Assembly: GCA_900316105.1 (NCBI GenBank)
Contig: ONBR01000001.1
Coordinates: 88,228 to 152,227 of the forward strand
DNA: 64,000 nt
Source: an uncultured Olsenella sp.
Lineage (GTDB): Bacteria; Actinomycetota; Coriobacteriia; Coriobacteriales; Atopobiaceae
Direction: 5' to 3'
Numbering within the stretch: the stretch's first letter is position 1; every line of letters begins with the position of its first letter. The notes under the pieces are model-generated. The model did not search any database and was not told the DNA's origin. It saw only the letters and a list, made by a program, of their open reading frames with translations. Of the stretch, positions 9,134 through 18,481 are shown piece after piece. A program made the translations under genes and the position numbers.

Positions 9134-9874
9134 TCAGGTGTGGCTGAGTGAACGCACCGTCTCCACCATGGTCCGCATCTTCGTCAGGTCCTTGTGACCG
9201 TCGGTTTCCAAGTAGGAGTTCACGTCCACGCCCCAGGGATGAAGCCTGGATACCGCGTTGCCCACATTTGCCGGATTGATGCCTCCCGAAAGAATGAAGG
9301 GCCTCTGCACCCGCTCCGCCAAGGACCAGTCAAAGGTCCTGCCCACGCCCCAGCCGTCGCACAGGAGCAGGAGGTCAGCGGAGCTTTGGTTCGCGCGTTC
9401 TACATCCTCGGGGCCATGCATGCATATGGCCTGGATGATGGGGACGTCAACCAAGTACCGCAAGGTGTTTATGTACGAGTTGTCCTCCGTGCCCTGCAGC
9501 TGCACCGCGTCCAAGATGTCATCGGCGAGCTCCGACACATAGCCCAGGGGCTGGTCGTAAAAGACCCCCACAGCGGGAATCGACTGGTTCAGCCTGGATA
9601 TGAGGCGGGAGAGAAAGTCCCTCCCCACGCTCCGGTAGGAACTGGGCCAGTTAACCTGGAATCCGCAAAGATCGGGCTTCACCTCGTTGACGAAGGTGAT
9701 GTCTTGGGAGTCATGCATCCCGCTCAGCATAACGCTGAGCGAGGAATCCCCACTGTGGAATATCTCCCTCGTGATGACGGACGTAATCCTGCGGACGTGC
9801 AAGGCCTTTCCCTCCCCGCGCAAGCGATAAGGTCCATGAAAAAGGACACTCCGAACAGAAGCGTCCTTCAACAT
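9134..9874 (-). CDS. TrpF-like (phosphoribosylanthranilate isomerase family) protein
   Basis: The fold is read from several TrpF landmarks: IPAVGVFYDQP, DAVQLQGTED, GVGRTFDW, the phosphate-binding SGGINPANVG and the C-terminal GVDVNSYLETDGHKD. The N-terminal TrpF motif KICG is replaced by MLSG, so the catalytic Cys appears to be Ser, while the second catalytic position keeps Asp (LLLCDGW). There is no trp operon; the gene follows xylB by about 60 bases on the same strand, so it may act on a different sugar phosphate. The start is uncertain: ATG at 9874 has a weak Shine-Dalgarno, whereas TTG at 9802 has a strong one (GGGGAGGG). Confidence 0.7.
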   Translation of the reverse strand: MLKDASVRSVLFHGPYRLRGEGKALHVRRITSVITREIFHSGDSSLSVMLSGMHDSQDITFVNEVKPDLCGFQVNWPSSYRSVGRDFLSRLISRLNQSIPAVGVFYDQPLGYVSELADDILDAVQLQGTEDNSYINTLRYLVDVPIIQAICMHGPEDVERANQSSADLLLLCDGWGVGRTFDWSLAERVQRPFILSGGINPANVGNAVSRLHPWGVDVNSYLETDGHKDLTKMRTMVETVRSLSHT

Positions 9875-9932
9875 AGCATTGCACCCTAGGCAGGCCACCT
9901 CAGGACGCAAGTCCTATTCGCGAGCGGTCGAC

Positions 9933-11408
9933 CTAGAGCATCTGCTGGTAGATGCCCTTTAAAGCAGGGTAGATCTGGTGCCAGACGAAGTAGTGACCCT
10001 GATAGGCGGTCATGATGCGCCTGTCAGGATAGACCGTATCCTTGCGCTGGACCACGGCTCCGGCGCACTCGGCTACGCTGGGATAGACCCCACATGCGAC
10101 ACTGGCGAGCATAGCCGCACCAAGTGCAGGCGCCTGCTCGGTCTGCGTGTCACTGAGGGGAATGCCCAGGACATCGGCAAGGATGGTCTTCCATAGTCCG
10201 CTACGGGCAGCACCGCCGCAGATGGTAGAGGCGTGTACGTCCACTCCCTCCGTGCGAGCCACCTGCAGGCAATCACGCAGGGCGAAGGCAGCGCCCTCCA
10301 GGACCGCCTGCGTCATGTCCGCGCGAGAGGTATCCATGCGCATTCCCACAAAGGTGCCGCGGGCGCGGGGGTCGTTGTGAGGCGTCCTCTCACCCATCAG
10401 GTAGGGCAGGAAGTATACCGTGTTCTCGCCCAGACGGTCCTCGTGGATGCGCCCCACCTCGGTATCGTAGTCCCAGGTACCGACGATGTTTCCCAACCAC
10501 CACTGGCCGCAGCCCGCAGCAGACAGAACGCAGCCCATGAGATTCCAGTCTCCGTCAGCAGAGCAGAAGGCGTGCAGCTGATGATCCGGGTCTGTCTTGA
10601 AGCCCCTCGTGGGAATGAGGATGGTTCCAGCCGTACCCATGACGATGTTGCAATGGCCAGGGCCAACGGCGCCCGTGCCCACGGCAGCAGCGGCGTTGTC
10701 GCTGGCACCAGCGCATACCACCACATCGTGTGGGAGTCCCAGCTCATCGGCCACATCGGGTTTGATCTGGCCTACGGGGTCGTAGCTCTCGTATAGCTCG
10801 GGAGCCTGATCAGGATGAAGGCCGCAGAGCTTGAGCATGGTCTGGCTCCAACGGCGCTTCTCGACGTTGAGCAGGAGCGTACCCGACGCATCCGAGAAGT
10901 CGCTCACGAACTCACCCGTAAGCTTGTAGGTAATGTAGTCCTTGGGCAACATCATGCTATCGATGCGCCCGAAGTTCTCGGGCTCCTCCTCGTGAAGCCA
11001 GAGCAGCTTCGGAGCGGTGAAGCCCGCATAGGCGACGTTTCCCGTGTGGCGAGCCAGCTTTTGCCTGCCAATGACACGGTTGAGGTAGTCCACCTGGAAG
11101 CGGGTGCGGCTGTCGTTCCACATGATGGCGGGACGAATGACCTCACCGTCTCGGTCGAGCACTACCAGGCCATGCATTTGGCCACAGCAGCCGATGCCCT
11201 TTACCTGGCTGGCATCAACGTCCTCCAAGAGCTCGGGCATCCCTTGGCATACGGCATTCCACCAGGAATCGGGATTCTGCTCACTCCATCCCGGCTGTGG
11301 AAAATGGGTGGAATACGAACGATGGATGACCTTCTGGATGGCACCATCCTGATTCATCAGGAGCATCTTGGTGGAAGAGGTGCCAATGTCGATTCCTATG
11401 AAGTACAT
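9933..11408 (-). CDS. xylB: Xylulokinase (FGGY family)
   Basis: The 491-residue protein has the two-domain FGGY kinase layout. It starts with the phosphate-1 motif GIDIGTSSTKMLL, followed by WSEQNPDSWW, the xylulokinase signature GCCGQMHGLVVLD and AIMWNDSRT, and later GGAARSGLWKTILADVLG and ALGAAMLA. XylB phosphorylates D-xylulose to xylulose 5-phosphate for the pentose phosphate pathway. The start has AAGGAG 5 bases upstream. No xylose isomerase or pentose transporter is next to it. Two HAD phosphatase genes upstream on the same strand and a TrpF-like gene downstream suggest a sugar-phosphate module. The exact pentulose substrate is inferred from the family. Confidence 0.9.
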   Translation of the reverse strand: MYFIGIDIGTSSTKMLLMNQDGAIQKVIHRSYSTHFPQPGWSEQNPDSWWNAVCQGMPELLEDVDASQVKGIGCCGQMHGLVVLDRDGEVIRPAIMWNDSRTRFQVDYLNRVIGRQKLARHTGNVAYAGFTAPKLLWLHEEEPENFGRIDSMMLPKDYITYKLTGEFVSDFSDASGTLLLNVEKRRWSQTMLKLCGLHPDQAPELYESYDPVGQIKPDVADELGLPHDVVVCAGASDNAAAAVGTGAVGPGHCNIVMGTAGTILIPTRGFKTDPDHQLHAFCSADGDWNLMGCVLSAAGCGQWWLGNIVGTWDYDTEVGRIHEDRLGENTVYFLPYLMGERTPHNDPRARGTFVGMRMDTSRADMTQAVLEGAAFALRDCLQVARTEGVDVHASTICGGAARSGLWKTILADVLGIPLSDTQTEQAPALGAAMLASVACGVYPSVAECAGAVVQRKDTVYPDRRIMTAYQGHYFVWHQIYPALKGIYQQML

Positions 11409-11551
11409 GTGTCTCCTTGTTTGATTTGGGGACCTCGCGTGCGTACCCTGAAAGCTATATGGCGTGCCACGTCAATCCTACGCCACATTCACACCACTGG
11501 CGTCAATGCAGCCTTGGGCAAAAAGCCCTCGCATCTCGACTCGACGAACCC

Positions 11552-12205
11552 CTACTCGGCCATCATGAGCCGTTCGCGCAGGTCACCCAAGTCAGGGCAG
11601 ACGTGCAGACCGCGACCCAGAAGCTCGGAGGTGGGCTTCTTCATGTCAGGAATCATGACGGTGATGAAACTGCCCGCGAGGCCCGCCTCCGCACCAGCCA
11701 GGGAATCATCCACGACCAGGGTGTTTGCCGGGCTGACACCAAGCATCTCGGCCGCCAGCAAAAAGATATCTGGCGCGGGCTTCGGACGTTCGACGAGAGA
11801 CCCGTAGCAGATTGCCGAGAAATAGCCCCTGATTCCAGCAGCCTTCGTCAGGTGCTCAATGATGTGCTCCTTGTTTGACGAACCGATGGCCATGGGAACG
11901 CCTCGTCCCTGCAGATAGTCCAAAAGCTCCAGCAAGCCCCTCTTCATGGGCACTCCCTCGAGGGAGATTCGCTCCGCCTCCTTCGTTGCCTCCGCCACAA
12001 CGGCAGCGACATCCACGTCCGGCCCGCATACGGCCTGTGCGGCGTGAATCTCCTCCTCACCCGATAGGCCGACGATGCTTTGGTAGAGGAGCTCGGGATT
12101 TGAAAGGCCCAGGCGTCTGCCCACTCCCGTCCAGGCAGGTTGCCAGGCATACTGTTCAGTATCGAACATCGTTCCGTCTAGATCAAAGATCACGCCTTCA
12201 AGCAT
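11552..12205 (-). CDS. HAD-superfamily phosphatase / beta-phosphoglucomutase-like (paralogue 1)
   Basis: The 217-residue protein has all HAD motifs: I (FDLDGTMFDT), II (IGSSN), III Lys (ERPKPAPDIF) and IV (VVDDSLAGAEAG). A helical cap after motif I places it in the beta-phosphoglucomutase/GS1-like subgroup, which hydrolyses or isomerises small sugar phosphates. It has a close paralogue immediately upstream at 12249-12914; both share the opening GVIFDxDG, the YAWQPAW/HAWQPAW stretch and the cap layout. The pair lies upstream of xylB on the same strand. The substrate cannot be told from sequence. Confidence 0.88.
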   Translation of the reverse strand: MLEGVIFDLDGTMFDTEQYAWQPAWTGVGRRLGLSNPELLYQSIVGLSGEEEIHAAQAVCGPDVDVAAVVAEATKEAERISLEGVPMKRGLLELLDYLQGRGVPMAIGSSNKEHIIEHLTKAAGIRGYFSAICYGSLVERPKPAPDIFLLAAEMLGVSPANTLVVDDSLAGAEAGLAGSFITVMIPDMKKPTSELLGRGLHVCPDLGDLRERLMMAE

Positions 12206-12248
12206 ATCTCACGCCTCTCTTGTCCAGGATGGGCAGTCGCGGAGCTGC

Positions 12249-12914
12249 CTAGTCATATTCTCCTGCGTCGATGAGCTCCCTGGCCTCGTCCAGGTCCTTG
12301 CAGACGGCACGGCAGAGAGGGCGGAGCTCGGCGGGAGGCTGCATGAGGTCGGGTACCATCACGGGAATGAAACCACCCGCATGGGCCGCCTGAATACCCG
12401 AGACGCTGTCCTCCAGCACAAGGGTGCGGGTAGGCTCAACGCCCATCTTTCGAGCCACGGAGAGAAAGATGTCAGGGGCTGGCTTTGGGTGCTCGATGAA
12501 CATACCGGAATCCGCGGCAAGGAAGTAGTGACGAATGCCACTGGATTCCAGCAGGAAATCTATCGTCTCCTGGGTGTTGGAGGAGGCGACCGCCATGGGT
12601 ATTCCACGCTCGCTCAGGTAGGCCAGGATATGGTCGAGCCCTTTCTTCTTTGGGACTCCCCGCCGACTGAGCTCGGCTGCCTTCGCGTTGGCTATTCGGA
12701 CGATTCCCTCGGCATCCACGTCGGGACCATAGTAGTTATGGATATGTTCCAGCATGCCATCGCCAGCCAACCCTCGACATCCCAAGCCAAAGCCAGGCTT
12801 GTCGGGCAGGTGGTAGACAGCGAGCGCATAGCGCCAGGCGGGCTGCCAGGCATGGCGCTTGGTGTCGAACATAAGGCCATCCTGGTCAAAGATCACTCCG
12901 TCTAGCAAGTTCAT
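12249..12914 (-). CDS. HAD-superfamily phosphatase / beta-phosphoglucomutase-like (paralogue 2)
   Basis: This 221-residue HAD protein has motif I FDQDGLMFDT, motif II VASSNT, motif III EHPKPAPDIF and motif IV VLEDSVSGIQAA. The residue between the catalytic aspartates of motif I is Gln rather than the more common Leu, as in some beta-phosphoglucomutase-like enzymes. The start codon follows GAAGGGAAG. It is clearly a duplicate of the downstream gene (44-base gap), yet the two have diverged over most of the cap, so they probably act on different phosphosugars or phospho-metabolites. Confidence 0.88.
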   Translation of the reverse strand: MNLLDGVIFDQDGLMFDTKRHAWQPAWRYALAVYHLPDKPGFGLGCRGLAGDGMLEHIHNYYGPDVDAEGIVRIANAKAAELSRRGVPKKKGLDHILAYLSERGIPMAVASSNTQETIDFLLESSGIRHYFLAADSGMFIEHPKPAPDIFLSVARKMGVEPTRTLVLEDSVSGIQAAHAGGFIPVMVPDLMQPPAELRPLCRAVCKDLDEARELIDAGEYD

Positions 12915-12973
12915 CTTCCCTTCGATAGAAAACGAAATCGGCAGCGCGAGCGATGAATGCTCGCATCCATCGG

Positions 12974-14134
12974 TTACAGGTCCGCCGCCGCGATGGCAGC
13001 CACTGCCTCACGAATCCTCTCGGGAGGCATGACCAGGGCAAAGCGGACATATCCCTCGCCGTGGGGGCCAAAGCTGGAGCCGGGGGTCACGATGACGCCA
13101 GACTTCTCCATGAGCTCCAGGGTAAAGGCCACGGAATCGGTACGGTCGCCTGGAATCTTTGCCCAGACAAAGAGGGTGCCGTGACAGTTGGGCCGTTCCC
13201 AGCCGATGGACTCCAGGCCATCGCAGAGGGCATCACGCCGCTCCTGATAGGCCAGACGCTGACGCTCCACGCCATCCAGGGGTCCCGTCAGGCAGGCGAT
13301 TGCACAATCCTGCTCGGCAAAGAACATGCCGAAGTCCACCTGACCGCGAAGCTTGCGGGTGGCCGCGACGATGTCGGAGCGACCTACCAGGAAGGACAGG
13401 CGCACGCCCGTCACGTCAAAGGACTTGGACAGCGAGAGGAACTCCACGCCCACATCCAGGGCCCCGGGGTAATCAAAGAAGGATCCGCCACGAGGACCGT
13501 CAAAGACCACGTCGGAATAGGCATTGTCGTGGATGATCACGATGTCGTGCTTCTTTGCAAAGGCGATGATCTCCTGGTAGACCTCGGGAGTGCCGACGGA
13601 ACCGACGGGGTTCGCAGGCAGGGAGACGATCATGTACTTTGCCTTGTCGGCCACGTCATCGGGAATGTCAGCCACATAGGGCAGGAAGTCGTGCTCTGCT
13701 GCCAGGGGATAGAAGTAAGGGGTGGCGCCTGCCATGAGGGTACCGGCCTTGAAGACCGGATAGCAGGGGTCGGGCACCAGGGCGATGTCGCCGGGGTCTG
13801 CCAGAGCCGAGCACACGTACCGCATGCCCTCCTGGGTGCCTCGGCAGCTCATCACCATGTCGGGGGTAACGAAGTCGACGTCGTACCTACGCTGGTAATA
13901 GTCGCATACCGCTTGCAGGAGCTCATCCTTGTCGTGCAGGGAGTACTTGTAGTTTGCGTCCTCGGTCGCCGACTTGATGAGGGCGAGCTTGATGTAGTCC
14001 GGCGTATCAAAGTCTGGCGTACCTACAGATAGGTCATAGACGGTACGGCCCTGGGCCTCCAAATCGCGACGCTTCTGATTCAGGCTTGCAAAAACCTCAT
14101 CGCCAAAGAGGTCAAGTCTCTTTGAAAACTGCAC
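12974..14134 (-). CDS. Class I/II PLP-dependent aminotransferase
   Basis: The 386-residue protein is a fold-type I aminotransferase: DLSVGTPDFDTP near the N-terminus, PANPVGSVG, the PLP-contacting HDNAYSDVVFD, the Schiff-base lysine in SLSKSFDVTGVRLSFLVG, and an Arg near the C-terminus (GYVRFAL) for the substrate carboxylate. It resembles the LL-diaminopimelate/alanine/aspartate aminotransferase group, but the specificity is not evident. Translation appears to start at GTG (14134), with GGGAG 6 bases upstream. It is divergent from galM and upstream of the HAD pair, from which it is separated by about 60 bases. Confidence 0.88.
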   Translation of the reverse strand: MQFSKRLDLFGDEVFASLNQKRRDLEAQGRTVYDLSVGTPDFDTPDYIKLALIKSATEDANYKYSLHDKDELLQAVCDYYQRRYDVDFVTPDMVMSCRGTQEGMRYVCSALADPGDIALVPDPCYPVFKAGTLMAGATPYFYPLAAEHDFLPYVADIPDDVADKAKYMIVSLPANPVGSVGTPEVYQEIIAFAKKHDIVIIHDNAYSDVVFDGPRGGSFFDYPGALDVGVEFLSLSKSFDVTGVRLSFLVGRSDIVAATRKLRGQVDFGMFFAEQDCAIACLTGPLDGVERQRLAYQERRDALCDGLESIGWERPNCHGTLFVWAKIPGDRTDSVAFTLELMEKSGVIVTPGSSFGPHGEGYVRFALVMPPERIREAVAAIAAADL

Positions 14135-14319
14135 GAACGTCTCCCTTACCTTTGTGAAAGCCAGCTGACGGTAACGTCATATTATGCCACCACGATTGCA
14201 GTGGTCAGACAGAGAATGCCCACTTGCAAACGTGTGGACACATGAAGTCCCACGAGGTCGTACCATAAGACTTGCCTATTCGGCACGCCTCAGACCATAA
14301 AAGCGAAAGGAAGGTCATC

Positions 14320-15354
14320 ATGCCAGTGAGCATCCGCGACTTCGGAATGACAGCCGACGGCAAGCAGGTTCACCTGTACACCCTCCAGAACGAGCGCGGA
14401 ATGCGCGTCTGCGCGACCGACCTGGGTGGTGCCCTCCAGGGGGTGTGGGTGCCCGACTCCCACGGAAATCTGATCGATGTGGCCCTAGGCTACGACGGAG
14501 CCGATGGTTACCTGCGCTACGGCGGCTCCCTTGGCGCTAATGTAGGCCGCAGTGCAAACCGCATCGCAGGCGCCAGCTTTGATCTGGGAGGAACCACCCA
14601 TCACCTGTCAAAGAACAACGGTGAGAACAACATCCACTCCGGCCCCCACGTCTGGCGCGAGCGCCTGTGGAGCGTCGCCGAACAGCCCAGCCAGCAGGCA
14701 GACGGCACCGCCCACATGACCTTTGGCCTCCTGAGCCGACCTGGTGACCAGGGCTTCCCCGGCGCAGCAGACGTCCGGGCCACCTATACCCTCTATCCCG
14801 ACAACAGGCTGGAGCTGTCTTTCCACGTAGAGGTGTCCGAGACCACCATCGTCAACATGACCAACCACAGCTACTGGAATCTCAACGGCCACGCGGCAGG
14901 CACGATTCTGGACCACAGCTTTGCCCTGCGCGCGGAGTCCTACACGCCCACCGATGAGGGCCTCATTCCCACTGGCGAGATTGCCCCTGTGGCAGATACC
15001 CCCTATGACCTGCGCAAGCTTTCGCCCTTCAGGAGTCATATGGATGACCTGCCAGGTGGCTACGACACGAACTTCGTCCTTAGCAACGGCGAGAACGTAG
15101 AGCAGGTGGCCACCCTCGTGGGAGACGAGACGGGAATCACCATGGACCTCTACACTGACGCGCCGGGCATCCAGGTCTATACCGGCGGAGGCCTCCACGC
15201 TCGCGGAAAGGGCGGGGCTCACTACGATGCCTTCTGCGGCGTGGCGCTGGAGCCCCAGCTCTATCCTGACGCCATCCACCACAAGAACTTCCCCCAGCCG
15301 ATCTACGCACCGGGTCATCCCTTCGTGTGGCGCACCGTCTACGCCTTCCGATAG
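14320..15354 (+). CDS. galM: Aldose 1-epimerase (mutarotase)
   Basis: The 344-residue protein starts MPVSIRDFGM at an ATG preceded by AAAGGAAGG; a longer in-frame start 48 bases upstream is less likely. GalM landmarks are the substrate-binding VGRSANRIAG, NNGENNIHSGPHVW, the catalytic His in MTNHSYWNLNG, and the Glu in ALEPQLYPDAIHH. The enzyme interconverts alpha and beta anomers of glucose or galactose. No galK or galT is adjacent, so here it may serve general sugar uptake. A long hairpin (family C) begins 25 bases after the stop. Confidence 0.95.
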   Translation: MPVSIRDFGMTADGKQVHLYTLQNERGMRVCATDLGGALQGVWVPDSHGNLIDVALGYDGADGYLRYGGSLGANVGRSANRIAGASFDLGGTTHHLSKNNGENNIHSGPHVWRERLWSVAEQPSQQADGTAHMTFGLLSRPGDQGFPGAADVRATYTLYPDNRLELSFHVEVSETTIVNMTNHSYWNLNGHAAGTILDHSFALRAESYTPTDEGLIPTGEIAPVADTPYDLRKLSPFRSHMDDLPGGYDTNFVLSNGENVEQVATLVGDETGITMDLYTDAPGIQVYTGGGLHARGKGGAHYDAFCGVALEPQLYPDAIHHKNFPQPIYAPGHPFVWRTVYAFR

Positions 15355-15378
15355 GATCAGAATCACCTGTTGAACGGA

Positions 15379-15452
15379 AAGGCCCCGTTCCTTGTCCAGT
15401 GCTCAAACAGCGCGCTTCGCGCGAACTGAGCCTGGACAAGGAACGGGGCCTT
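15379..15452. repeat. Long composite hairpin, repeat family C copy 1
   Basis: Two 21-base arms (15379-15399 and 15432-15452) are perfect inverse complements. The loop continues the pairing: GCTCA with TGAGC, then CGCGC-TTC-GCGCG. It follows galM and lacks a T-tract, so a simple terminator is doubtful. A second copy at 19777-19867 shares the loop core but has different, still self-complementary arms. Confidence 0.85.
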
Positions 15453-15726
15453 CCCTCCTTCGAACTGACGAGATCCGTCGGTTGGGTGTAGACGGGCCTC
15501 GCTAAGGGATCTACCCCTAAGGGGTCGAATTATGGGCGCGCTTCGCGCGATCAATACTCGTGGCTACGGCTGCGTCGTCGCCACGTTTTGTCGGAAAGCC
15601 GTATTCTCACTTGGCTCATTTACAGAGATGTCACGAAGTAGGAACAAATGGGAGGTTTCCTGGCCGCTCATTGTACAATTAATCGTTGCAATCACTGAAT
15701 GATTGGATGTAAGCGGGAGGAAATTT
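15453..15726. other. Gene-free stretch before the DUF711 gene
   Basis: No convincing gene is present. It holds a second GCGCGCTTCGCGCG mini-hairpin (about 15536-15550), matching the tip of the family C hairpin, an ACCCCT/AGGGGT palindrome near 15510, and an AT-richer promoter-like zone with TACAAT (15674-15679) about 50 bases before the DUF711 start. A short minus-strand open frame (about 15564-15700) is not supported by a start signal. Confidence 0.4.
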
Positions 15727-17091
15727 ATGGCTATCACCCCCGAGGAGGTCGCGGAGACCCTGTCCATGGTCTCGCAGCAGAACCTTGACCTGCGCACCAT
15801 TACCATGGGCATCTCCCTGTACGGTTGTGCCGACGAGGACCTGAATCGCATGTGCACCAAGGTCTACGACCACATCACGCACACTGCCGAGCACCTGGTG
15901 GACGTCGCCAGCGACCTCGAGCGCGAGTATGGCATCCCCATTGCCAACAAGCGCGTGTCCGTGACCCCCATGGCGCAGATTGCCGCCGCCTGCCCCGACA
16001 AGGACCTTACCCCCCTGGCACATGCCATGGACCGCGCGGCAGAGACCCTGGGCATTGACTTCATGGGTGGCTACTCTGCCCTGGTACAGAAGGGCATGGG
16101 TGACGCCGACCGCAGGCTCATCGACTGCATCCCCGAGGCACTGGCCTCCACCAGCCGCGTCTGTTCCAGCGTCAACGTTGCCAGCCTTCGCGCCGGCATC
16201 AACATGGACGCCGTCCTCCTCATGGCCCAAAAGATGATCGACGCCGCCAAGCTCACCACTGACATCGACTGCTATGGCGCGGCGAAGCTCGTGGTGTTCT
16301 CCAACATGGTCGAGGACTCCCCCTTCATGGCAGGTGCCATCCACGGCTCCGGCGAATGCGACGCAGTCATCAACGTGGGTGTTTCCGGCCCTGGCGTCAT
16401 GGCCGCAGCCCTCGAGGAACTGCCTGCTGACGCAGACCTCATGCAGGTGGCAGAGCGCATCAAGCAGACCGCCTTCAAGATCACGCGCGCAGGCGAGCTC
16501 ATGAGCCGCGAGGCGGCCCGCCGCCTTCACGCCGAGAAGGGTATCGTGGACCTCTCTCTGGCACCCACCCCAGCTGCCGGCGACTCAGTGGCAAAGATTC
16601 TGGAGATCATTGGCGTCGGCGAGTGCGGAGGACCTGGTACCACCTGCGCCCTGGCCCTGCTCAATGACTGCGTGAAGAAGGGTGGCGTCATGGCCAGCTC
16701 CAGCGTGGGCGGCCTCTCTGGCGCCTTCATCCCCGTATCGGAGGACGCCGGCATGATTCGCGCCGCCCAGGACGGGTCCCTTTCCATCGAGAAGCTCGAA
16801 GCCATGACTTGCGTCTGCTCGGTGGGCCTAGACATGATTGCCATCCCTGGTGACACCCCCGTAGAGACCATTGCCGGCATCATCGCAGACGAGATGGCCA
16901 TTGGCGTCATCAACGCAAAGACCACCGCCGTCCGCCTGATTCCCGCCATCGGAAAGAAGGAGGGTGAGATGCTGGAGTTCGGTGGCCTCTTTGGCTCCGC
17001 TCCCGTCATGCCGGTCAACAAGTTCGCGGGCAACGTCTTTGCCCGCCGTGGCGGCCGCTTCCCTGCCCCGCTTAACTCCCTAAAGAACTAG
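15727..17091 (+). CDS. DUF711 / UPF0210 family protein (PFL family)
   Basis: The 454-residue protein starts at the ATG after GGGAGGAAA. It matches the UPF0210 family, which resembles pyruvate formate-lyase in fold only; recognisable segments are the N-terminal [40 protein letters not shown], and a long Gly/Ala-rich C-terminal half. Function is unknown; there is no glycyl radical motif that I can see. In many genomes this gene follows a small ACT-domain gene; no such partner is adjacent here. A GC-rich hairpin follows the stop. Confidence 0.88.
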   Translation: MAITPEEVAETLSMVSQQNLDLRTITMGISLYGCADEDLNRMCTKVYDHITHTAEHLVDVASDLEREYGIPIANKRVSVTPMAQIAAACPDKDLTPLAHAMDRAAETLGIDFMGGYSALVQKGMGDADRRLIDCIPEALASTSRVCSSVNVASLRAGINMDAVLLMAQKMIDAAKLTTDIDCYGAAKLVVFSNMVEDSPFMAGAIHGSGECDAVINVGVSGPGVMAAALEELPADADLMQVAERIKQTAFKITRAGELMSREAARRLHAEKGIVDLSLAPTPAAGDSVAKILEIIGVGECGGPGTTCALALLNDCVKKGGVMASSSVGGLSGAFIPVSEDAGMIRAAQDGSLSIEKLEAMTCVCSVGLDMIAIPGDTPVETIAGIIADEMAIGVINAKTTAVRLIPAIGKKEGEMLEFGGLFGSAPVMPVNKFAGNVFARRGGRFPAPLNSLKN

Positions 17092-17100
17092 CACGCTTCA

Positions 17101-17134
17101 GGGCCGGACGTCGCACGAGTGCCGCGTCCGGCCC
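17101..17134 (+). terminator. GC-rich hairpin after the DUF711 gene
   Basis: A perfect 10-bp stem, GGGCCGGACG with CGTCCGGCCC, and a 14-base loop start 10 bases after the stop codon. No T-run follows, so termination may be weak or the hairpin may protect the mRNA end. Confidence 0.55.
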
Positions 17135-17175
17135 AGAGTCCCTAGTGGACTCATCCGCAAGAAAGGCTCAACTGC

Positions 17176-18438
17176 ATGTCCCGCAACCGACAAAACCGCC
17201 ACGACCGACCTCCACGTCAGCCCCAGACGGCAGGCCGCAGGCAGAGGTCAGATGGGAGACGCGGCAGAAAGCCACAGCACTCGGGCTTCGAGGACTGGCT
17301 TGCGGACATGATTACCCGTCCCATCTTGGCAGTCCGACGCTTGCGTAATGGCAGCACCAAGGCGCATAGGGGCCGCGGGGGCCGTTACGATCAGAGGAGT
17401 GGCCGCTACAACGATAGGGACAGGAAGGGCAGGCGCAGGCCACAAAGGCACTATTCGACGTCCAACGTCTACCTGCTGCTCCTCGTGGTGGTCGTCCTTG
17501 TCCTCGTCGTGGTGACGGGCGTCACCAGGTGCGTACGCACCCAGAACGAACAGAAGCAACAAGAGCTGGCGGCACAGCAGGCCGAGCAGGAGCATCAGGC
17601 CCAGGAGGCAGCCGCCAACGCTCCGAAGCAGGTGCAGGAGCAGGATGTCAACTCCTTGACCCTCAGGGCAGAAAGCTCTTCGGGCAACGTCTCTCCCGAT
17701 GACCTCAAGGACATCAAGGCGGCCATCGAGAGCCTGAACGAGCAGAACATCCACCCCGCCGTCAGCCTTCAGACCATCGACGGGAGCCTGAGCGTCTCCT
17801 ACAACGACAACACCAGCTACTACACGGCCAGTAGCATCAAGGGAGTCTATATTACTGCGCTCTTGCAGGAGCAGGTTGACACCGATGAGACGCCCTACGC
17901 CAATGTAAAGACCTTGATCGAGAACGCGATCATCTATTCTGACAACAGCTCCTATGCCAGCCTGCGTAGACAGTATGGCGATGACTGCTTGAAGGCCTGG
18001 ATGAAGGAAAACGATATCGACCCTGGCGTATACGACACCACCGACGAGTATGCCGAGGTCTGGTATCCCCGCAGCACCTCCGCGCAGCTCATGGATGCCT
18101 GGCTGTCCATCTATCCCTACGTAACGGGAGACGAGGGATGCGGTCCTGCCCTGGCAAAAATCTTCAAGCAGCGCGAGGTCAGCCCAATCAAGGATGCGGT
18201 CCAAGGTGAATCGGATTCCGATGAAGTCACGACCATGTCAAAGGCCGGCTGGTATCCCCTAACCTCCGAGCAGGAGGTAACCCCCGCAGCGAACGACGCG
18301 GGAATCGTCATACGTGAGGGCAACGATCGTACCTCTTATGCAATCGCCATTATGTCGGATGCAAACCAGGACCTCGATGCGCTCAAGCCCCTCATCTCCG
18401 CCCTGGACCAGTTCGTCACCAGTCACGCTAGCAACTAA
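17176..18438 (+). CDS. Membrane-anchored serine hydrolase, beta-lactamase/PBP-like (paralogue 1)
   Basis: The 420-residue product has an Arg-rich cytoplasmic N-terminus (about 1-95), one membrane span (about 97-118), a Gln/Ala-rich stalk and an extracellular class-A-beta-lactamase-like domain from about 160. Active-site motifs can be placed: SxxK as SSIK (in YYTASSIKG), SDN in IIYSDNSSYA, and KAG in MSKAGWYPL where classical enzymes have KTG. This suggests a penicillin-binding or cell-wall-acting serine hydrolase rather than a secreted drug-degrading enzyme, but the activity is unproven. A paralogue follows 43 bases later. Confidence 0.85.
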   Translation: MSRNRQNRHDRPPRQPQTAGRRQRSDGRRGRKPQHSGFEDWLADMITRPILAVRRLRNGSTKAHRGRGGRYDQRSGRYNDRDRKGRRRPQRHYSTSNVYLLLLVVVVLVLVVVTGVTRCVRTQNEQKQQELAAQQAEQEHQAQEAAANAPKQVQEQDVNSLTLRAESSSGNVSPDDLKDIKAAIESLNEQNIHPAVSLQTIDGSLSVSYNDNTSYYTASSIKGVYITALLQEQVDTDETPYANVKTLIENAIIYSDNSSYASLRRQYGDDCLKAWMKENDIDPGVYDTTDEYAEVWYPRSTSAQLMDAWLSIYPYVTGDEGCGPALAKIFKQREVSPIKDAVQGESDSDEVTTMSKAGWYPLTSEQEVTPAANDAGIVIREGNDRTSYAIAIMSDANQDLDALKPLISALDQFVTSHASN

Positions 18439-18481
18439 CGAGTAGAAGTATCTTCTTCGCCTCGAGGAAAGGAAGTGCGTC

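Noticed and set aside
15564..15700. Minus-strand open frame with protein-like text before the DUF711 gene
   Set aside because: It has no start with a Shine-Dalgarno and lies over the presumed promoter; it may be part of a repeat, which I cannot test.
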